Assembly (NCBI GenBank): GCA_028284385.1
Contig: JANQRT010000069.1
Location: 1-64,000 of the forward strand
Direction: 5' to 3'
DNA from: Opitutaceae bacterium
Lineage (GTDB): Bacteria > Verrucomicrobiota > Verrucomicrobiia > Opitutales > Opitutaceae
DNA: 64,000 nucleotides
Shown in pieces: positions 49,545-58,620 of this stretch. The translations under genes and the position numbers were made by a program. Positions within the stretch are counted from its first letter, which is position 1. Every line of letters begins with the position of its first letter. A model generated the notes under the pieces. That model had not been told where the DNA came from. It worked only from the letters and a program-made list of their open reading frames with translations, and did no database searches.

Positions 49545-50405
49545 ATGCCCGTACGAGTGAATGGATTCGAAATCCCAGAGGAAGCGATCAAGCGAGAAGC
49601 GGAGCGAATGTCGAGGGACGTCGCTGAACGATTTCCATGGCTCGACCCGACGGCCCAGAAGCTTCAGGCCGAGGACATGGCAAAGGACCGATTCATCGAG
49701 CATCGTCTCCTATTCGAAGAGGCTCAAAGCGCTATCCAGAATTTAAACACAGAGGAAGTAGAAAAGGAATTCGAGAAAGTTGCCAAACGCTATGGCGGCA
49801 AGTCCGGCTTCCTCAAGGAGTTCAAGTTGGAGGAAAAGCAACTTTCCGGCGTCAAGAGAGAGATTGAGGAAGACATCAAATTTCGTCGCTATGTCGATTC
49901 TCTTAATCAAAATTTGGATACGCCAAGCGAGTCTGAGACTCAGGCATTCTACGAGGAAAACAGGAAACGCTTCGAGTCGCCAAACCAGTACAAGGCCGCT
50001 CATATCGTTTTCCACACCGACAAGGGGCAGGATGCGGACGAAGCGAAACGCAAGGCGGAAGAAACGCTAGCTCTCCTGCAAAATGGAGAATCGTTCGAAG
50101 AGCTGGCCGACAAAGTATCAGACTGTCCTGGCAAAGGGGGCGATCTGGGTTGGTTTCCCGATGGCCACATGGTTGAGGAATTCGAAGATGTGGTGTTCAA
50201 GCTTGGAAAAGGCGAGATCAGCGGAGTGTTTCAAACGCCTTTCGGTTTTCACATAGCACGCCTAGACGATCATAAGCCTGGCGAGCTCAAACCGTTCGAG
50301 ACCGTGAAAGAAATGATCGAAGAAGAGCTTAGCAAAAAGCGACGCGATCAGCATTTTAAAGATGTAGTGGAAGAGCTAAAAGCGAAAGCCCTCATCGAGA
50401 GGTAA
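49545..50405 (+). CDS. Parvulin-type peptidyl-prolyl cis-trans isomerase
   Basis: A PpiC-type rotamase domain spans about residues 135-235: AAHIVFHTDKGQDADEAKRK, SFEELADKVSDCPGKGGDLGWFPDGHMVEEFEDVVFKL and TPFGFHIARLDDHKPG. An N-terminal helical SurA-like chaperone domain precedes it. There is no signal peptide, so the protein is probably cytosolic, unlike SurA. Family members assist folding at proline bonds. 286 residues. The gene stands alone; the divergent lipoprotein gene lies 171 bp upstream. Confidence 0.9.
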   Translation: MPVRVNGFEIPEEAIKREAERMSRDVAERFPWLDPTAQKLQAEDMAKDRFIEHRLLFEEAQSAIQNLNTEEVEKEFEKVAKRYGGKSGFLKEFKLEEKQLSGVKREIEEDIKFRRYVDSLNQNLDTPSESETQAFYEENRKRFESPNQYKAAHIVFHTDKGQDADEAKRKAEETLALLQNGESFEELADKVSDCPGKGGDLGWFPDGHMVEEFEDVVFKLGKGEISGVFQTPFGFHIARLDDHKPGELKPFETVKEMIEEELSKKRRDQHFKDVVEELKAKALIER

Positions 50406-50550
50406 CGCCTAGTCTAAAGACTTCATAGCAATAGCGCTTCCAGACTAGGAAACGGTTCGGAACCTATAAATTAAACTTTAAAATCCAGCGAAGCATTGCT
50501 TTGAGCTAGGAAGCTTTTCCGGAACCAACTATCCAGTAATCCTGTATCGT

Positions 50551-53184
50551 ATGGGTTGGATGAAACGAAAAAGCCTAGGGGTATGGATTCTTCTTCTTTT
50601 TAGCGGGATCGCCTCGCCCGGACAGCGATTGATAAACAATACACTGTCACTTCCTACCGAATTGCCGTCGGGTACTTACGATATCGAACTCGCATTCGAT
50701 GAGAGCTTCTTCTCCTCTCCAATTGCCATGGCCACACCGCCTGGAGAAACGAATCGTCTTTATGTAGTGGAAAGGTCAGGACGCATACGCATCGTAAGCG
50801 ACCTGGAGGCTGGAATTGTGGAATCCGAACCGTTTTTGGACATCTCTTCCGTCGTCACCACCAACTCGGAAAACGGCCTGCTTGGATTAGCGTTTCATCC
50901 CAACTACGCTCAAAATCGCCAGTTCTTCGTTTTCTACACAACCAACCAGAACGGAGCGAGAAATCGGATTTCGAGATTTCTGGCATCCGAGAATAATCCT
51001 AATCAGGCAGATGCGAATTCCGAAACCATTTTCCTGAACCAGATTGACGATAGGGCGAATCACAATGGAGGCGATATCCACTTTGGGCCTGACGGGTATT
51101 TGTATGCAGCCCTTGGAGACGAAGGCGCGGCAAACGACTCGCTCGACAACAGCCAACTGGTGGATAAGGATTTCTTCGCGGGAATCATTCGAATCGATGT
51201 CGACAGAAAACCGGAACACATTGAGCCAACCTTTCATCCTGCAGTCGTTCGAGACGGACAGAATCTGGCATATTTCAGTATTCCAGCCGACAATCCACTG
51301 GTCCAGCAGTGGCAAAACGAGGGAGCGGATATAAACTCCAATTTGCGGCTGGAATTCTACGCTATCGGTTTGCGGAACCCATGGAGAATGTCATTCGATC
51401 CGGTTACCGGCAGATTGTGGACAGGAGATGTCGGACAAAATAGACGCGAAGAAGTCGATATCATCCAGAAGGGAGGAAACTACGGTTGGGTCTTTCGAGA
51501 AGGCTTCATCGAGGGACCGAAGAACCAGACGCCTCCTGCTGGATTTACGCTCATCGATCCAGTCTACGACTACCCTCGCGGTGATGGAGTTTCCATTACA
51601 GGAGGCATCGTCTATCGAGGAGCCAATCTTTCGGAACTGGATGGAGCCTATATCTTCAGCGATTTTGTATCGGGGAATCTCTGGGCATTGTTCGAATCGC
51701 CTGATCAAGGGCCTCCAGTGGTAGAAAGGCTGTTGGTCGAAGATGGTATAGCCTCTTTTGGAAGAGATCCAAATAATGGAGATATCCTCCTCGCCAATCT
51801 CGGAGGACCCTTGTCCCGAATCGTTCGTGGCGAAAACAATCCTCCAACCAGTTTTCCAAGCATGCTTAGCGAAACAGGGGCGTTTAAGAATCTGGATACG
51901 CTCGAGCCTGAAGATGGCATCATTGCCTATGAGCCCAACGTCTCCTTCTGGTCGGACCATGCCATCAAGCAGCGTTGGGTATCTATTCCCGATGCGACAG
52001 TAAATTACGCGTTGGATCAGCCTTGGACGTTTCCTCAGGGATCCATTTGGGTAAAGCATTTCGAACTGGAAACCACGCGAGGCGATCCTGGAACCAGGAA
52101 GCGCGTTGAAACACGGTTTCTGGTAAAAACGGATACAGGAGCTTACGGGATTAGCTATCGATGGAACGAGGAAGGAACGGATGCTTCGCTAGTCGCAGAA
52201 GAAGGGGTGGACATCGATTTTCAGATAAACGAAAATGGACAGCCGATCACTCAAAACTGGCGTATTCCCAGCCGCGCCGAATGCATGCAATGCCACACTT
52301 CGGTGGCAGGCTACGCGTTGAGCTTCAACACCCGCCAGCTTAACCGGGAACAGATCATCGAAGGCCAATCGCAAAATCTGTTGGAACATCTAAGCAGCAT
52401 CGGAATTTTGGATACCCCGATTACGGATGCTTCAAGTCTGCCACGATACTCGAATACTGATGACAGCTCAGAAACACTGGAATCAAGAGTGAGATCGTAT
52501 GTGGCCGTAAACTGCGTCTCCTGTCACCAGCCAGGCAGCATCGCTCCCAACACTTGGGACGCAAGACCAGAACTGACACTGGAACAAACAGGGCTGATCG
52601 ATGGAATAGCATCCGATGATGGCGGGAACCCGAATAGCCGACTTATCATCAGAGAAAGTCCAGACCTCTCCGTATTGCTCAGCAGGATTGCCGGAAACCA
52701 CGGATTTAGTCGCATGCCTCCTATTGGCTCAAATGTCATTGACGAGGATGGCGTTGATCTGCTCACGGCCTGGATCAATCTAGCGCTACCTTCCAACGAA
52801 AGTTTTCAAGAATGGCAAATCGCTCGATTTGGCAACGACTCCTCTGCCGATGCTCAGCCAAACGCAGATCCTGACGGAGACGGCAATACCAACGAATTGG
52901 AATATCTTACACGGACGGATCCACTCGACCCAACCGATTCTTGGCAGCCTGAACTTTCAGCCAAGGGAGGGTCTTTCAACGTGTCGTTTCCGATGGCTCC
53001 TGATCGCCGATTCATAGTAGAATCAAGCCAAGACATGGTAGATTGGAAGATTTGGGAAGTGGACGGCAATCCACTCGTCTCGCATCCAACGGAACCGACC
53101 AACGCCGCATTGGAATCTTCCAGCTCAAGTCTCGATACTTCGATTTTCCTGCGGGTTGGCGTATCTGAAAATCAAGGGAATTAG
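50551..53184 (+). CDS. PQQ-type sugar dehydrogenase fused to a dihaem cytochrome module
   Basis: An exported protein (signal WILLLFSGIASPGQ) with an N-terminal glucose/sorbosone dehydrogenase beta-propeller (TNRLYVVERSGRIRIV, LGLAFHPNYAQNRQFFVFYT, HNGGDIHFGPDGYLYAALGDEG, NGDILLANLGG), then a second domain with two CxxCH haem sites, ECMQCH (about 578) and NCVSCH (about 655), and a C-terminal calcium-repeat-like DPDGDGNTNELEYL and short beta region. It should oxidise a sugar-like substrate and pass electrons through its own haems, in the periplasm. 877 residues. It precedes the LarA-like gene by 75 bp, possibly the same transcript. Confidence 0.88.
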   Translation: MGWMKRKSLGVWILLLFSGIASPGQRLINNTLSLPTELPSGTYDIELAFDESFFSSPIAMATPPGETNRLYVVERSGRIRIVSDLEAGIVESEPFLDISSVVTTNSENGLLGLAFHPNYAQNRQFFVFYTTNQNGARNRISRFLASENNPNQADANSETIFLNQIDDRANHNGGDIHFGPDGYLYAALGDEGAANDSLDNSQLVDKDFFAGIIRIDVDRKPEHIEPTFHPAVVRDGQNLAYFSIPADNPLVQQWQNEGADINSNLRLEFYAIGLRNPWRMSFDPVTGRLWTGDVGQNRREEVDIIQKGGNYGWVFREGFIEGPKNQTPPAGFTLIDPVYDYPRGDGVSITGGIVYRGANLSELDGAYIFSDFVSGNLWALFESPDQGPPVVERLLVEDGIASFGRDPNNGDILLANLGGPLSRIVRGENNPPTSFPSMLSETGAFKNLDTLEPEDGIIAYEPNVSFWSDHAIKQRWVSIPDATVNYALDQPWTFPQGSIWVKHFELETTRGDPGTRKRVETRFLVKTDTGAYGISYRWNEEGTDASLVAEEGVDIDFQINENGQPITQNWRIPSRAECMQCHTSVAGYALSFNTRQLNREQIIEGQSQNLLEHLSSIGILDTPITDASSLPRYSNTDDSSETLESRVRSYVAVNCVSCHQPGSIAPNTWDARPELTLEQTGLIDGIASDDGGNPNSRLIIRESPDLSVLLSRIAGNHGFSRMPPIGSNVIDEDGVDLLTAWINLALPSNESFQEWQIARFGNDSSADAQPNADPDGDGNTNELEYLTRTDPLDPTDSWQPELSAKGGSFNVSFPMAPDRRFIVESSQDMVDWKIWEVDGNPLVSHPTEPTNAALESSSSSLDTSIFLRVGVSENQGN

Positions 53185-53258
53185 CCCTTCGAAAGAGGCA
53201 ATCCGCGCAAAAGAGTCCTGTACATACGGGATTAGAACGATAGAAAAGCCAGATTGTA

Positions 53259-54542
53259 ATGGCCTATCCTATACATTTCGAGAAACGAACTCAATCGATC
53301 AGCGATGCCGAGCTACATGGTATTCTAGACTCGTTTTTGGCTGAAAAGGCAAAGGACGCGAAACGCGTATTGATACTACCGCCTGACATCACGCGCCTTC
53401 ATTCAAGAGCGGGCGATATATCATCCTACTTGTATCGATCATTAAAGGACAAAGCAGTAGTTCATTTCCTTCCTGCCCTGGGGACTCACGTCCCGATGAC
53501 AACAGATCAGATAAATCGGATGTTCGGATCCGATGTGCCGCGCGATTTGTTCCTGGATCACGATTGGCGAAACGACGTCAAAGTCTTTGGCCAGATTTCC
53601 TCCGAAAGGATGCTAGAACTATCGGAAGGCAAATTGGATTACACGATGGATATAGCGGCGAATCGCATTCTAGAAGAAGGCGGATACGACTTGATTGTTT
53701 CGGTAGGCCAAGTCGTACCTCACGAAGTCATCGGAATGGCCAACTACACCAAAAACGTGCTTGTCGGTACCGGCGGATTGGATACGATCAATAAATCGCA
53801 TTTCCTGGGCGCGGTTTACGGAATGGAACGTGTGATGGGACGTATTGAAGGCCCAGTTCGCCGCGCTTTGAATGAAGGCTTTAATCAATATCTCAAGCAT
53901 TTGCCAATCGAGTTTATTCTTACCGTGGTCGGTAGCGAGGATGGTAAACCTGCCTTGAAAGGAGTGTTTTGCGGTTCTCAAGAAGAAACATACATCGAAG
54001 CGGCGAAGCTAAGTCAGGATATGAATTTGGACCTTCTGGAAAAGCCCATCGACAAAGCAGTCGTCTATCTTGATCCAGAAGAATTCCATACGACATGGTT
54101 AGGGAACAAGGCGATTTACCGCACGCGGATGGCGATGGCGGACAATGGCGAGCTCATCATCCTGGCTCCCGCTGTGTCAGGCTTTGGCGAAGACCAGGAA
54201 ATCGATGTTCTGATTAGAAAATTTGGATACAGAACAAGCGAAGAAACCTTAGCAGAGGTTCGCAATAACGCGGAACTAAAAGAGAATCTCTCAGCAGCGG
54301 CCCACCTGATGCACGGGACAAGCAATGGAAGATTTCTTATTCGGTATTGTCCAGGATCCGAAATGACTCGCGAGGAAATCGAATCCGTTGGGTACGAATA
54401 CGCCTCATACGAGGACATGAGCGCCATTTACGATCCGGAGAAACTAAAGGACGGCTGGAACACGATGGCCGACGGCGAAGAAATATTTTTCGTGAGCAAT
54501 CCAGCTCTCGGTCTTTGGAGCGTGAAGGAGAAATTTAAGTGA
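53259..54542 (+). CDS. LarA-like nickel-dependent racemase family protein
   Basis: Member of the lactate racemase (LarA, DUF2088) family: ILPPDITRLHSRAGDISSYL, VVHFLPALGTHVPMTTDQIN and the later VSVGQVVPHEVIGMANYTKN plus VGTGGLDTINKSHFLGAVYG are typical. The founder racemises lactate using a nickel pincer cofactor built by LarBCE; whether this protein binds that cofactor or a related acid is not known, and no larB/C/E genes are in this window. 427 residues fits. A weak terminator-like hairpin with a long T-run follows at 54604. Confidence 0.88.
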   Translation: MAYPIHFEKRTQSISDAELHGILDSFLAEKAKDAKRVLILPPDITRLHSRAGDISSYLYRSLKDKAVVHFLPALGTHVPMTTDQINRMFGSDVPRDLFLDHDWRNDVKVFGQISSERMLELSEGKLDYTMDIAANRILEEGGYDLIVSVGQVVPHEVIGMANYTKNVLVGTGGLDTINKSHFLGAVYGMERVMGRIEGPVRRALNEGFNQYLKHLPIEFILTVVGSEDGKPALKGVFCGSQEETYIEAAKLSQDMNLDLLEKPIDKAVVYLDPEEFHTTWLGNKAIYRTRMAMADNGELIILAPAVSGFGEDQEIDVLIRKFGYRTSEETLAEVRNNAELKENLSAAAHLMHGTSNGRFLIRYCPGSEMTREEIESVGYEYASYEDMSAIYDPEKLKDGWNTMADGEEIFFVSNPALGLWSVKEKFK

Positions 54543-54603
54543 ATCTTCTCCAATTCTGCATTTAGAGCAGAAGCTAAGTCTTTCTCTATCAAATAAATAA
54601 CAG

Positions 54604-54626
54604 ACACAAGAAAAGTGTTTTTTTTT
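54604..54626 (+). terminator. Weak terminator after the LarA-like gene
   Basis: Short stem ACAC/GTGT around a purine loop, followed by a run of nine T. The stem is weak but the T-run is strong. Confidence 0.45.
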
Positions 54627-54701
54627 CTGAATAAGGCGAATGCCGCTCCCGTCTTAAGAAGCGAAAATCAATTTGCAGACTTTATTGGAAAGGAAGGAAA
54701 A

Positions 54702-55151
54702 ATGAAATTCGCATCAACTATTACACTTCTTGCAGCAATCGCTCTCGCTTTTCAGCCCGCAGCAAAGGCTGATGACGAGGGAGCTGCCCTCATCGGAGGC
54801 TTAATCGGAGGCATCATCATCGGTTCGATATTGGACGACGATCGATCTCATCACCATGTATCTTACTCCAGCAGACGGCACTATTCGAACCATCACAGCT
54901 CAGGCTATTACAAATGGGTAAACGTGAAGGTTTGGGTACCAGGGCGTTACGTCTACAGTTGCGACGCGTATGGAAACAGCTACCGAACCTGGAGGCGCGG
55001 CCACTATTCTTACAATAAGAGAAAAGTATGGGTTCCCTACCGTAGGCATGGCCGTGTTGATCACTGTTATGAGGATAGCCACCATTACGGACCAAAGCGT
55101 GGCGGCCATCACGGATACTATCGCGAAAAATCAGACTATGTTCGCTATTAA
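54702..55151 (+). CDS. Small exported His/Tyr-rich protein with KVWVP repeats
   Basis: After a Sec signal (ITLLAAIALAFQPAAKA) comes a glycine-zipper stretch (ALIGGLIGGIIIGSILDDD) and a basic, His/Tyr/Arg-rich region carrying two KVWVP repeats (VKVWVPGRYVYSCDAYG and KRKVWVPYRRHGRVDH). A strong AGGAAGG precedes ATG 54702. Proteins with a YXX-type basic C-terminus occur in the envelopes of many Verrucomicrobia, but I do not recognise a named family. Possible roles are surface or metal binding. 149 residues. A terminator follows, so it is a single-gene unit. Confidence 0.75.
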   Translation: MKFASTITLLAAIALAFQPAAKADDEGAALIGGLIGGIIIGSILDDDRSHHHVSYSSRRHYSNHHSSGYYKWVNVKVWVPGRYVYSCDAYGNSYRTWRRGHYSYNKRKVWVPYRRHGRVDHCYEDSHHYGPKRGGHHGYYREKSDYVRY

Positions 55152-55170
55152 TCTCAACAATAGAGCAAAC

Positions 55171-55207
55171 GGCAGGCCCCTTGTTCCAAGCAAGGGACTT
55201 GCCCTTT
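55171..55207 (+). terminator. Intrinsic terminator after the His/Tyr-rich protein gene
   Basis: GGCAGGCCCCTTG and CAAGGGACTTGCC form a 13-bp stem with two wobble/mismatch positions, followed by CTTTCG. It separates the gene from the anti-sigma-like gene. Confidence 0.65.
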
Positions 55208-55268
55208 CGCCATCTTCAAGCTCATTTAGGTTCTTCTATTGGACCTAGGCCTTAGAGAGAGTTATTAA

Positions 55269-55793
55269 ATGTCATCTCAACCATCGAAATTAAATCAAAA
55301 CGAGGCTCGCAAGTTGATGAGTCAGCTCATGGATGGCGAGCTGACTGCGATCGATGCGAATCGACTACAAGAATACCTCGAAACCCATCCCGAGGGGATG
55401 GATTGGATGGAATCCGCAGATCGAGCGCGAGTTGCTGTATTTGAAAAAAAGGATACAGCAGACACGGATGCAATTTGGCAAGGCGTTGAAGAGCAGATCG
55501 AAACGGGAACTTCAAGCTCCGAAGATTCCAAGGATAACACCATAGCGATCTTTCCCTATATTTATAAGACCTTAGCCGCAGCAGCCGCAATCGGCATCGT
55601 GGCGACGGCGAGTTGGCTGGGCTTAACGAATCGCTCTAGCTCGGAAGAAACGTTCGCCTCCAATGATTCTGTAGTTGAATTTGTGGATACAGAAATTCCT
55701 GACGCTAGTCCGATGGTCTATACCGATGAAGAATCGGGATGGACGGTAGTCTGGGTAGCTAAGATCGATCCGCTTTCGGAAGACGCAGGCTAG
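55269..55793 (+). CDS. Anti-sigma-factor-like single-span membrane protein
   Basis: The cytosolic start has the zinc-less anti-sigma segment RKLMSQLMDGELTAIDANRLQEYLETHPE, as in anti-ECF factors that bind and hold a sigma factor; a single membrane helix (TLAAAAAIGIVATASWLGL) follows and the outer part is acidic. No ECF sigma gene lies next to it on either side, which is unusual because such pairs are normally adjacent. Length 174. A small exported protein follows 68 bp downstream. The gene has GAGAGAG before ATG 55269. Confidence 0.7.
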   Translation: MSSQPSKLNQNEARKLMSQLMDGELTAIDANRLQEYLETHPEGMDWMESADRARVAVFEKKDTADTDAIWQGVEEQIETGTSSSEDSKDNTIAIFPYIYKTLAAAAAIGIVATASWLGLTNRSSSEETFASNDSVVEFVDTEIPDASPMVYTDEESGWTVVWVAKIDPLSEDAG

Positions 55794-55861
55794 CAAGGGC
55801 AAGGCAGGGAAGCCTGGGAGATTCGATTGATTTAATCGGAAAAGTCCTATTTAACAAAAGC

Positions 55862-56281
55862 ATGAGGTCACTTAATTCATTTCTAGTAATCCTCGCGCTC
55901 GCAATTCACCTGCAACGAGCTAACGCTGCCGATGCCTATAACGAAGCCTTGTTTTTCGACGAACCCATCGCTGAAGCGCTCAAACTCACCTTTGAAGAAA
56001 TCGAAAAGGAGCGTCCTAAACGTAGTGAATTCGAAGTTGTGGACTCAGCATTCCTTAGCAACTCCCTCGGTGAAAGATGGTCTCTGGTCACCATCCGAAA
56101 TCATTCCCCCGAAAATCGTACTTTCGACGAAGATCAAATCGCAGGAATCATGGCGAACGGGAAAATCAGGAAACCGTTATCCATAAAGAAAATCATAAGA
56201 GGGAGATCCGATCAGTCACTGATGCTCAATTTCGGGCCTAGCAAATATCCGCTTGTACGCGTATTCACGCGCAACCATTAA
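55862..56281 (+). CDS. Small exported protein of unknown function
   Basis: A signal peptide (LVILALAIHLQRANA) leads to a 120-residue mature part with an acidic N-terminal (EALFFDEPIAEALKLTFEEI) and a beta-rich C-terminal part (SLVTIRNHSPENRTFDEDQIAG, LMLNFGPSKYPLVRVFTRN). I do not recognise the family. It follows the anti-sigma-like gene by 68 bp on the same strand and may belong to the same unit, perhaps as the sensed or regulated envelope component (inference only). Confidence 0.6.
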   Translation: MRSLNSFLVILALAIHLQRANAADAYNEALFFDEPIAEALKLTFEEIEKERPKRSEFEVVDSAFLSNSLGERWSLVTIRNHSPENRTFDEDQIAGIMANGKIRKPLSIKKIIRGRSDQSLMLNFGPSKYPLVRVFTRNH

Positions 56282-56334
56282 ACCTCGTTTTGAAATCAAG
56301 GGAAACAATGGGCAGGTAAGGAAAGAGCCCTGCT

Positions 56335-57315
56335 CTAGTTATTTGCGAATCGATTTGGCCGAGACGGAGGAAGCGCAAGTCCTCCGCTTTCTATTTGTAT
56401 ATCCGGTCGCTTCTTGTTCAGAAAGTCTACTCCGCGCTTCGTCGTATTCGTATTCCAGATATAGAGTCGCCTAAGACTTGGTAGCTCTGACAAGAAATTC
56501 AATCCGTTGTCAGAAATATCAGTCCCGTGCAGATTAAGATATTCCAAATTTTTAAGTTCGTTCAGATACGCTAGTCCTTTATCGGAAATAGACGTGCGAT
56601 TTAGGTTAAGCGAGCGAAGATTCTCGAAAAGAGCCAATCCTCCAAGCTCTGCATCGGTTATCTGGGTACGCGAAAGGTCGATACTCGATACGCTGGTCTC
56701 AATCCCTTGCAATCGATTAAAATCGAATTGGCCAGCCGGAATTTTCGCGTAGGTGTATTTGATTTCGAACTGAGAAGCGTCGTGGTTGACCGTATCGATC
56801 AACATTCCTTGGTTCTTCAGGCGCGAGATCACATCCAAAGCAGCTCCCTTTATGAGATAGGTCCCATGGAAAACAGGTTCGGGATCGAGGGACTCGGTAT
56901 TGGTCGCAAGCGTAGCGTGATCCCATTCCCCATCTCCAAAATTAGCGCCTTGGGCTATCCAAAGACGAAGCAATTTCTTCTCTTCGCTCGTTAGGCCCTC
57001 CCCCTTTTGAGGCATAAAGTCGGGATCATCTTCCAGATAGGTGGTTAGAAAATACAGAACGCTCTCGTTCGGGTCACCCGGGACAATCACATTACCATTC
57101 TCGCCCCCTTGTCGAATGAAAGCGGGCGTATCCAGCCTAAGTTCTCCCTTCTGCTTTTCAGAGCTATGACACTTGTAGCATTTCGCCTCCAAGATAGGTT
57201 GTATTTGTTCATCAAATACAATAGAGCCTGAACTGCCCGAAGAAATTCCAACTAAAGCCCAGACCCAACCAAGCTTAATAACAGAAAGACGGCCAAATAT
57301 ATCCAAATTACCCAT
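56335..57315 (-). CDS. PSCyt1-type cytochrome with leucine-rich repeats
   Basis: After an N-terminal membrane-targeting stretch (VIKLGWVWALVGISSG), the cytochrome-like domain contains one haem site, KCYKCHSSEKQKGELRLD, followed by LRLWIAQGANFG. Then come five or so leucine-rich repeats (for example LFENLRSLNLNRTSISDKG, LKNLEYLNLHGTDISDNG). The start ATG 57315 overlaps the DUF1501 stop (57308) by 8 bp; the reading frame runs on upstream, but only as antisense of coding sequence. 326 residues. Such cytochrome-LRR proteins go with DUF1501/DUF1549/DUF1553 genes in Planctomycetes and Verrucomicrobia, and all lie in one operon here. Confidence 0.85.
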   Translation of the reverse strand: MGNLDIFGRLSVIKLGWVWALVGISSGSSGSIVFDEQIQPILEAKCYKCHSSEKQKGELRLDTPAFIRQGGENGNVIVPGDPNESVLYFLTTYLEDDPDFMPQKGEGLTSEEKKLLRLWIAQGANFGDGEWDHATLATNTESLDPEPVFHGTYLIKGAALDVISRLKNQGMLIDTVNHDASQFEIKYTYAKIPAGQFDFNRLQGIETSVSSIDLSRTQITDAELGGLALFENLRSLNLNRTSISDKGLAYLNELKNLEYLNLHGTDISDNGLNFLSELPSLRRLYIWNTNTTKRGVDFLNKKRPDIQIESGGLALPPSRPNRFANN

Positions 57316-58597
57316 ACAATTCGACAACAGGTCTACCCTTGTCAGCCACTCGAAATGGCCTGCCGGAATCGGAATAAACGGTCTTTTCCAAAGGCAGGCC
57401 GAGTCCATAAGCGATGGTCGCATTGAAATCGGGAACTTCGACCTTTCCATCCACCACATGTTTGCCCTCGTCGTCCGTCTTTCCATAGACCTGACCTCCT
57501 CGGATGCCTCCCCCCGCGAGCAAGCAACTGAAAGCGGTAGGCGAATGGTCGCGCCCGTCATTATCATTGATCTGCGGAGTACGGCCAAATTCGGTAGCAA
57601 CGACCACCATGGTTTCCTCGAGCATGCCTCGACGATTAAGATCTGCCAGCAAAGTAGCCAAGGCCTGGTCAAGAACTGAGGCGTTTTCAGCCACCCGCTC
57701 AAAATTGTTGGTATGCGTATCCCAACCGCCAAGGGTAACCTCAACGAAGCGGACATCATTCTCCACCAGTCTCCTGGCCAGCAAGCAACCCTGCCCAAAC
57801 GCGTTTTTCCCGTAGGCGTCGCGCAACTCTTTTTGCTCCTTCTCTAGTTCGAAAGCGGCCAGGTCTTCACTTTTCATTAGGCGAATCGCGTCGTCATACA
57901 TGTCTGTATAGGCGGCAACCCTCTTCTGCTTGTAGCGCGAATGAAACTCGGTGTCGAAGGCGTTGGTCAACATAAGCGTATCGTGGAATTGCTCTTCAGT
58001 AACGCCTTTTCGAATACGGCTATTCTGTAGTCCAGACTCAGGATTGCCAATGACAAGCGGAGCATACCTCGGCTCCAGGAATCCATTCCCTCCCCCTGGA
58101 TTATCGCTTCCGATATGAACAACACTCGGCAGATTAGGATTTCGATGTCCGTCGTATTTCACCAGCCATGAACCAAGACCCGGATGAGCGATCGTTCCCC
58201 GCTTAATATAACTGGAATGCATGAAATAGCGACCCTCCTCGTGAGCCCCTTGATTCGAACTCAGGGACCTGATGAGGGCCAGTTTATCCATTTGCTGAGC
58301 TACTTGCGGAAAATGTTCACTGATCCTTATTCCCGAGACATTGGTCTTTATCGTTCGCGTCGATCCTTGAATATCAGAACCCGGTTTCGTATCAAACGTA
58401 TCCAAATGGCTCATACCACCTGCCATGTACAGATATATGATGTTCTTGGCTGTCGGATTTCGGAAGGGCGCCGAACCGGCAAAGGCTTTCGAACGGGCTG
58501 CAAGTGGCATAAGACCTACCCCAAGGAAAGCTTTGGCCGAATAGGCCAGGAAATCGCGGCGATCTACGTCGGAGAGCGTATTCAAAAACTTCTTCAT
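57308..58597 (-). CDS. DUF1501 family exported protein
   Basis: Protein of the DUF1501 family, related in fold to sulfatases/phosphatases. A twin-arginine-type signal lies at DRRDFLAYSAKAFLGVGLMP. Characteristic segments are NIIYLYMAGGMSHLDTFDTK, IRSLSSNQGAHEEGRYFMHS, VRFVEVTLGGWDTHTNNFERV and VVVATEFGRTPQINDNDGRDH. The catalytic role is not established. Length 429 is typical. It lies 23 bp downstream of the DUF1549/DUF1553 gene and overlaps the cytochrome gene, so the three form one unit. Confidence 0.92.
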   Translation of the reverse strand: MKKFLNTLSDVDRRDFLAYSAKAFLGVGLMPLAARSKAFAGSAPFRNPTAKNIIYLYMAGGMSHLDTFDTKPGSDIQGSTRTIKTNVSGIRISEHFPQVAQQMDKLALIRSLSSNQGAHEEGRYFMHSSYIKRGTIAHPGLGSWLVKYDGHRNPNLPSVVHIGSDNPGGGNGFLEPRYAPLVIGNPESGLQNSRIRKGVTEEQFHDTLMLTNAFDTEFHSRYKQKRVAAYTDMYDDAIRLMKSEDLAAFELEKEQKELRDAYGKNAFGQGCLLARRLVENDVRFVEVTLGGWDTHTNNFERVAENASVLDQALATLLADLNRRGMLEETMVVVATEFGRTPQINDNDGRDHSPTAFSCLLAGGGIRGGQVYGKTDDEGKHVVDGKVEVPDFNATIAYGLGLPLEKTVYSDSGRPFRVADKGRPVVELYG

Positions 58598-58620
58598 AGG
58601 ATATCTTCGGTTCTATAGTC

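Noticed and set aside
57316..57798. Longer N-terminus of the cytochrome-LRR gene
   Set aside because: That part is a shadow frame within the DUF1501 gene; the start at 57315 gives a proper export signal.
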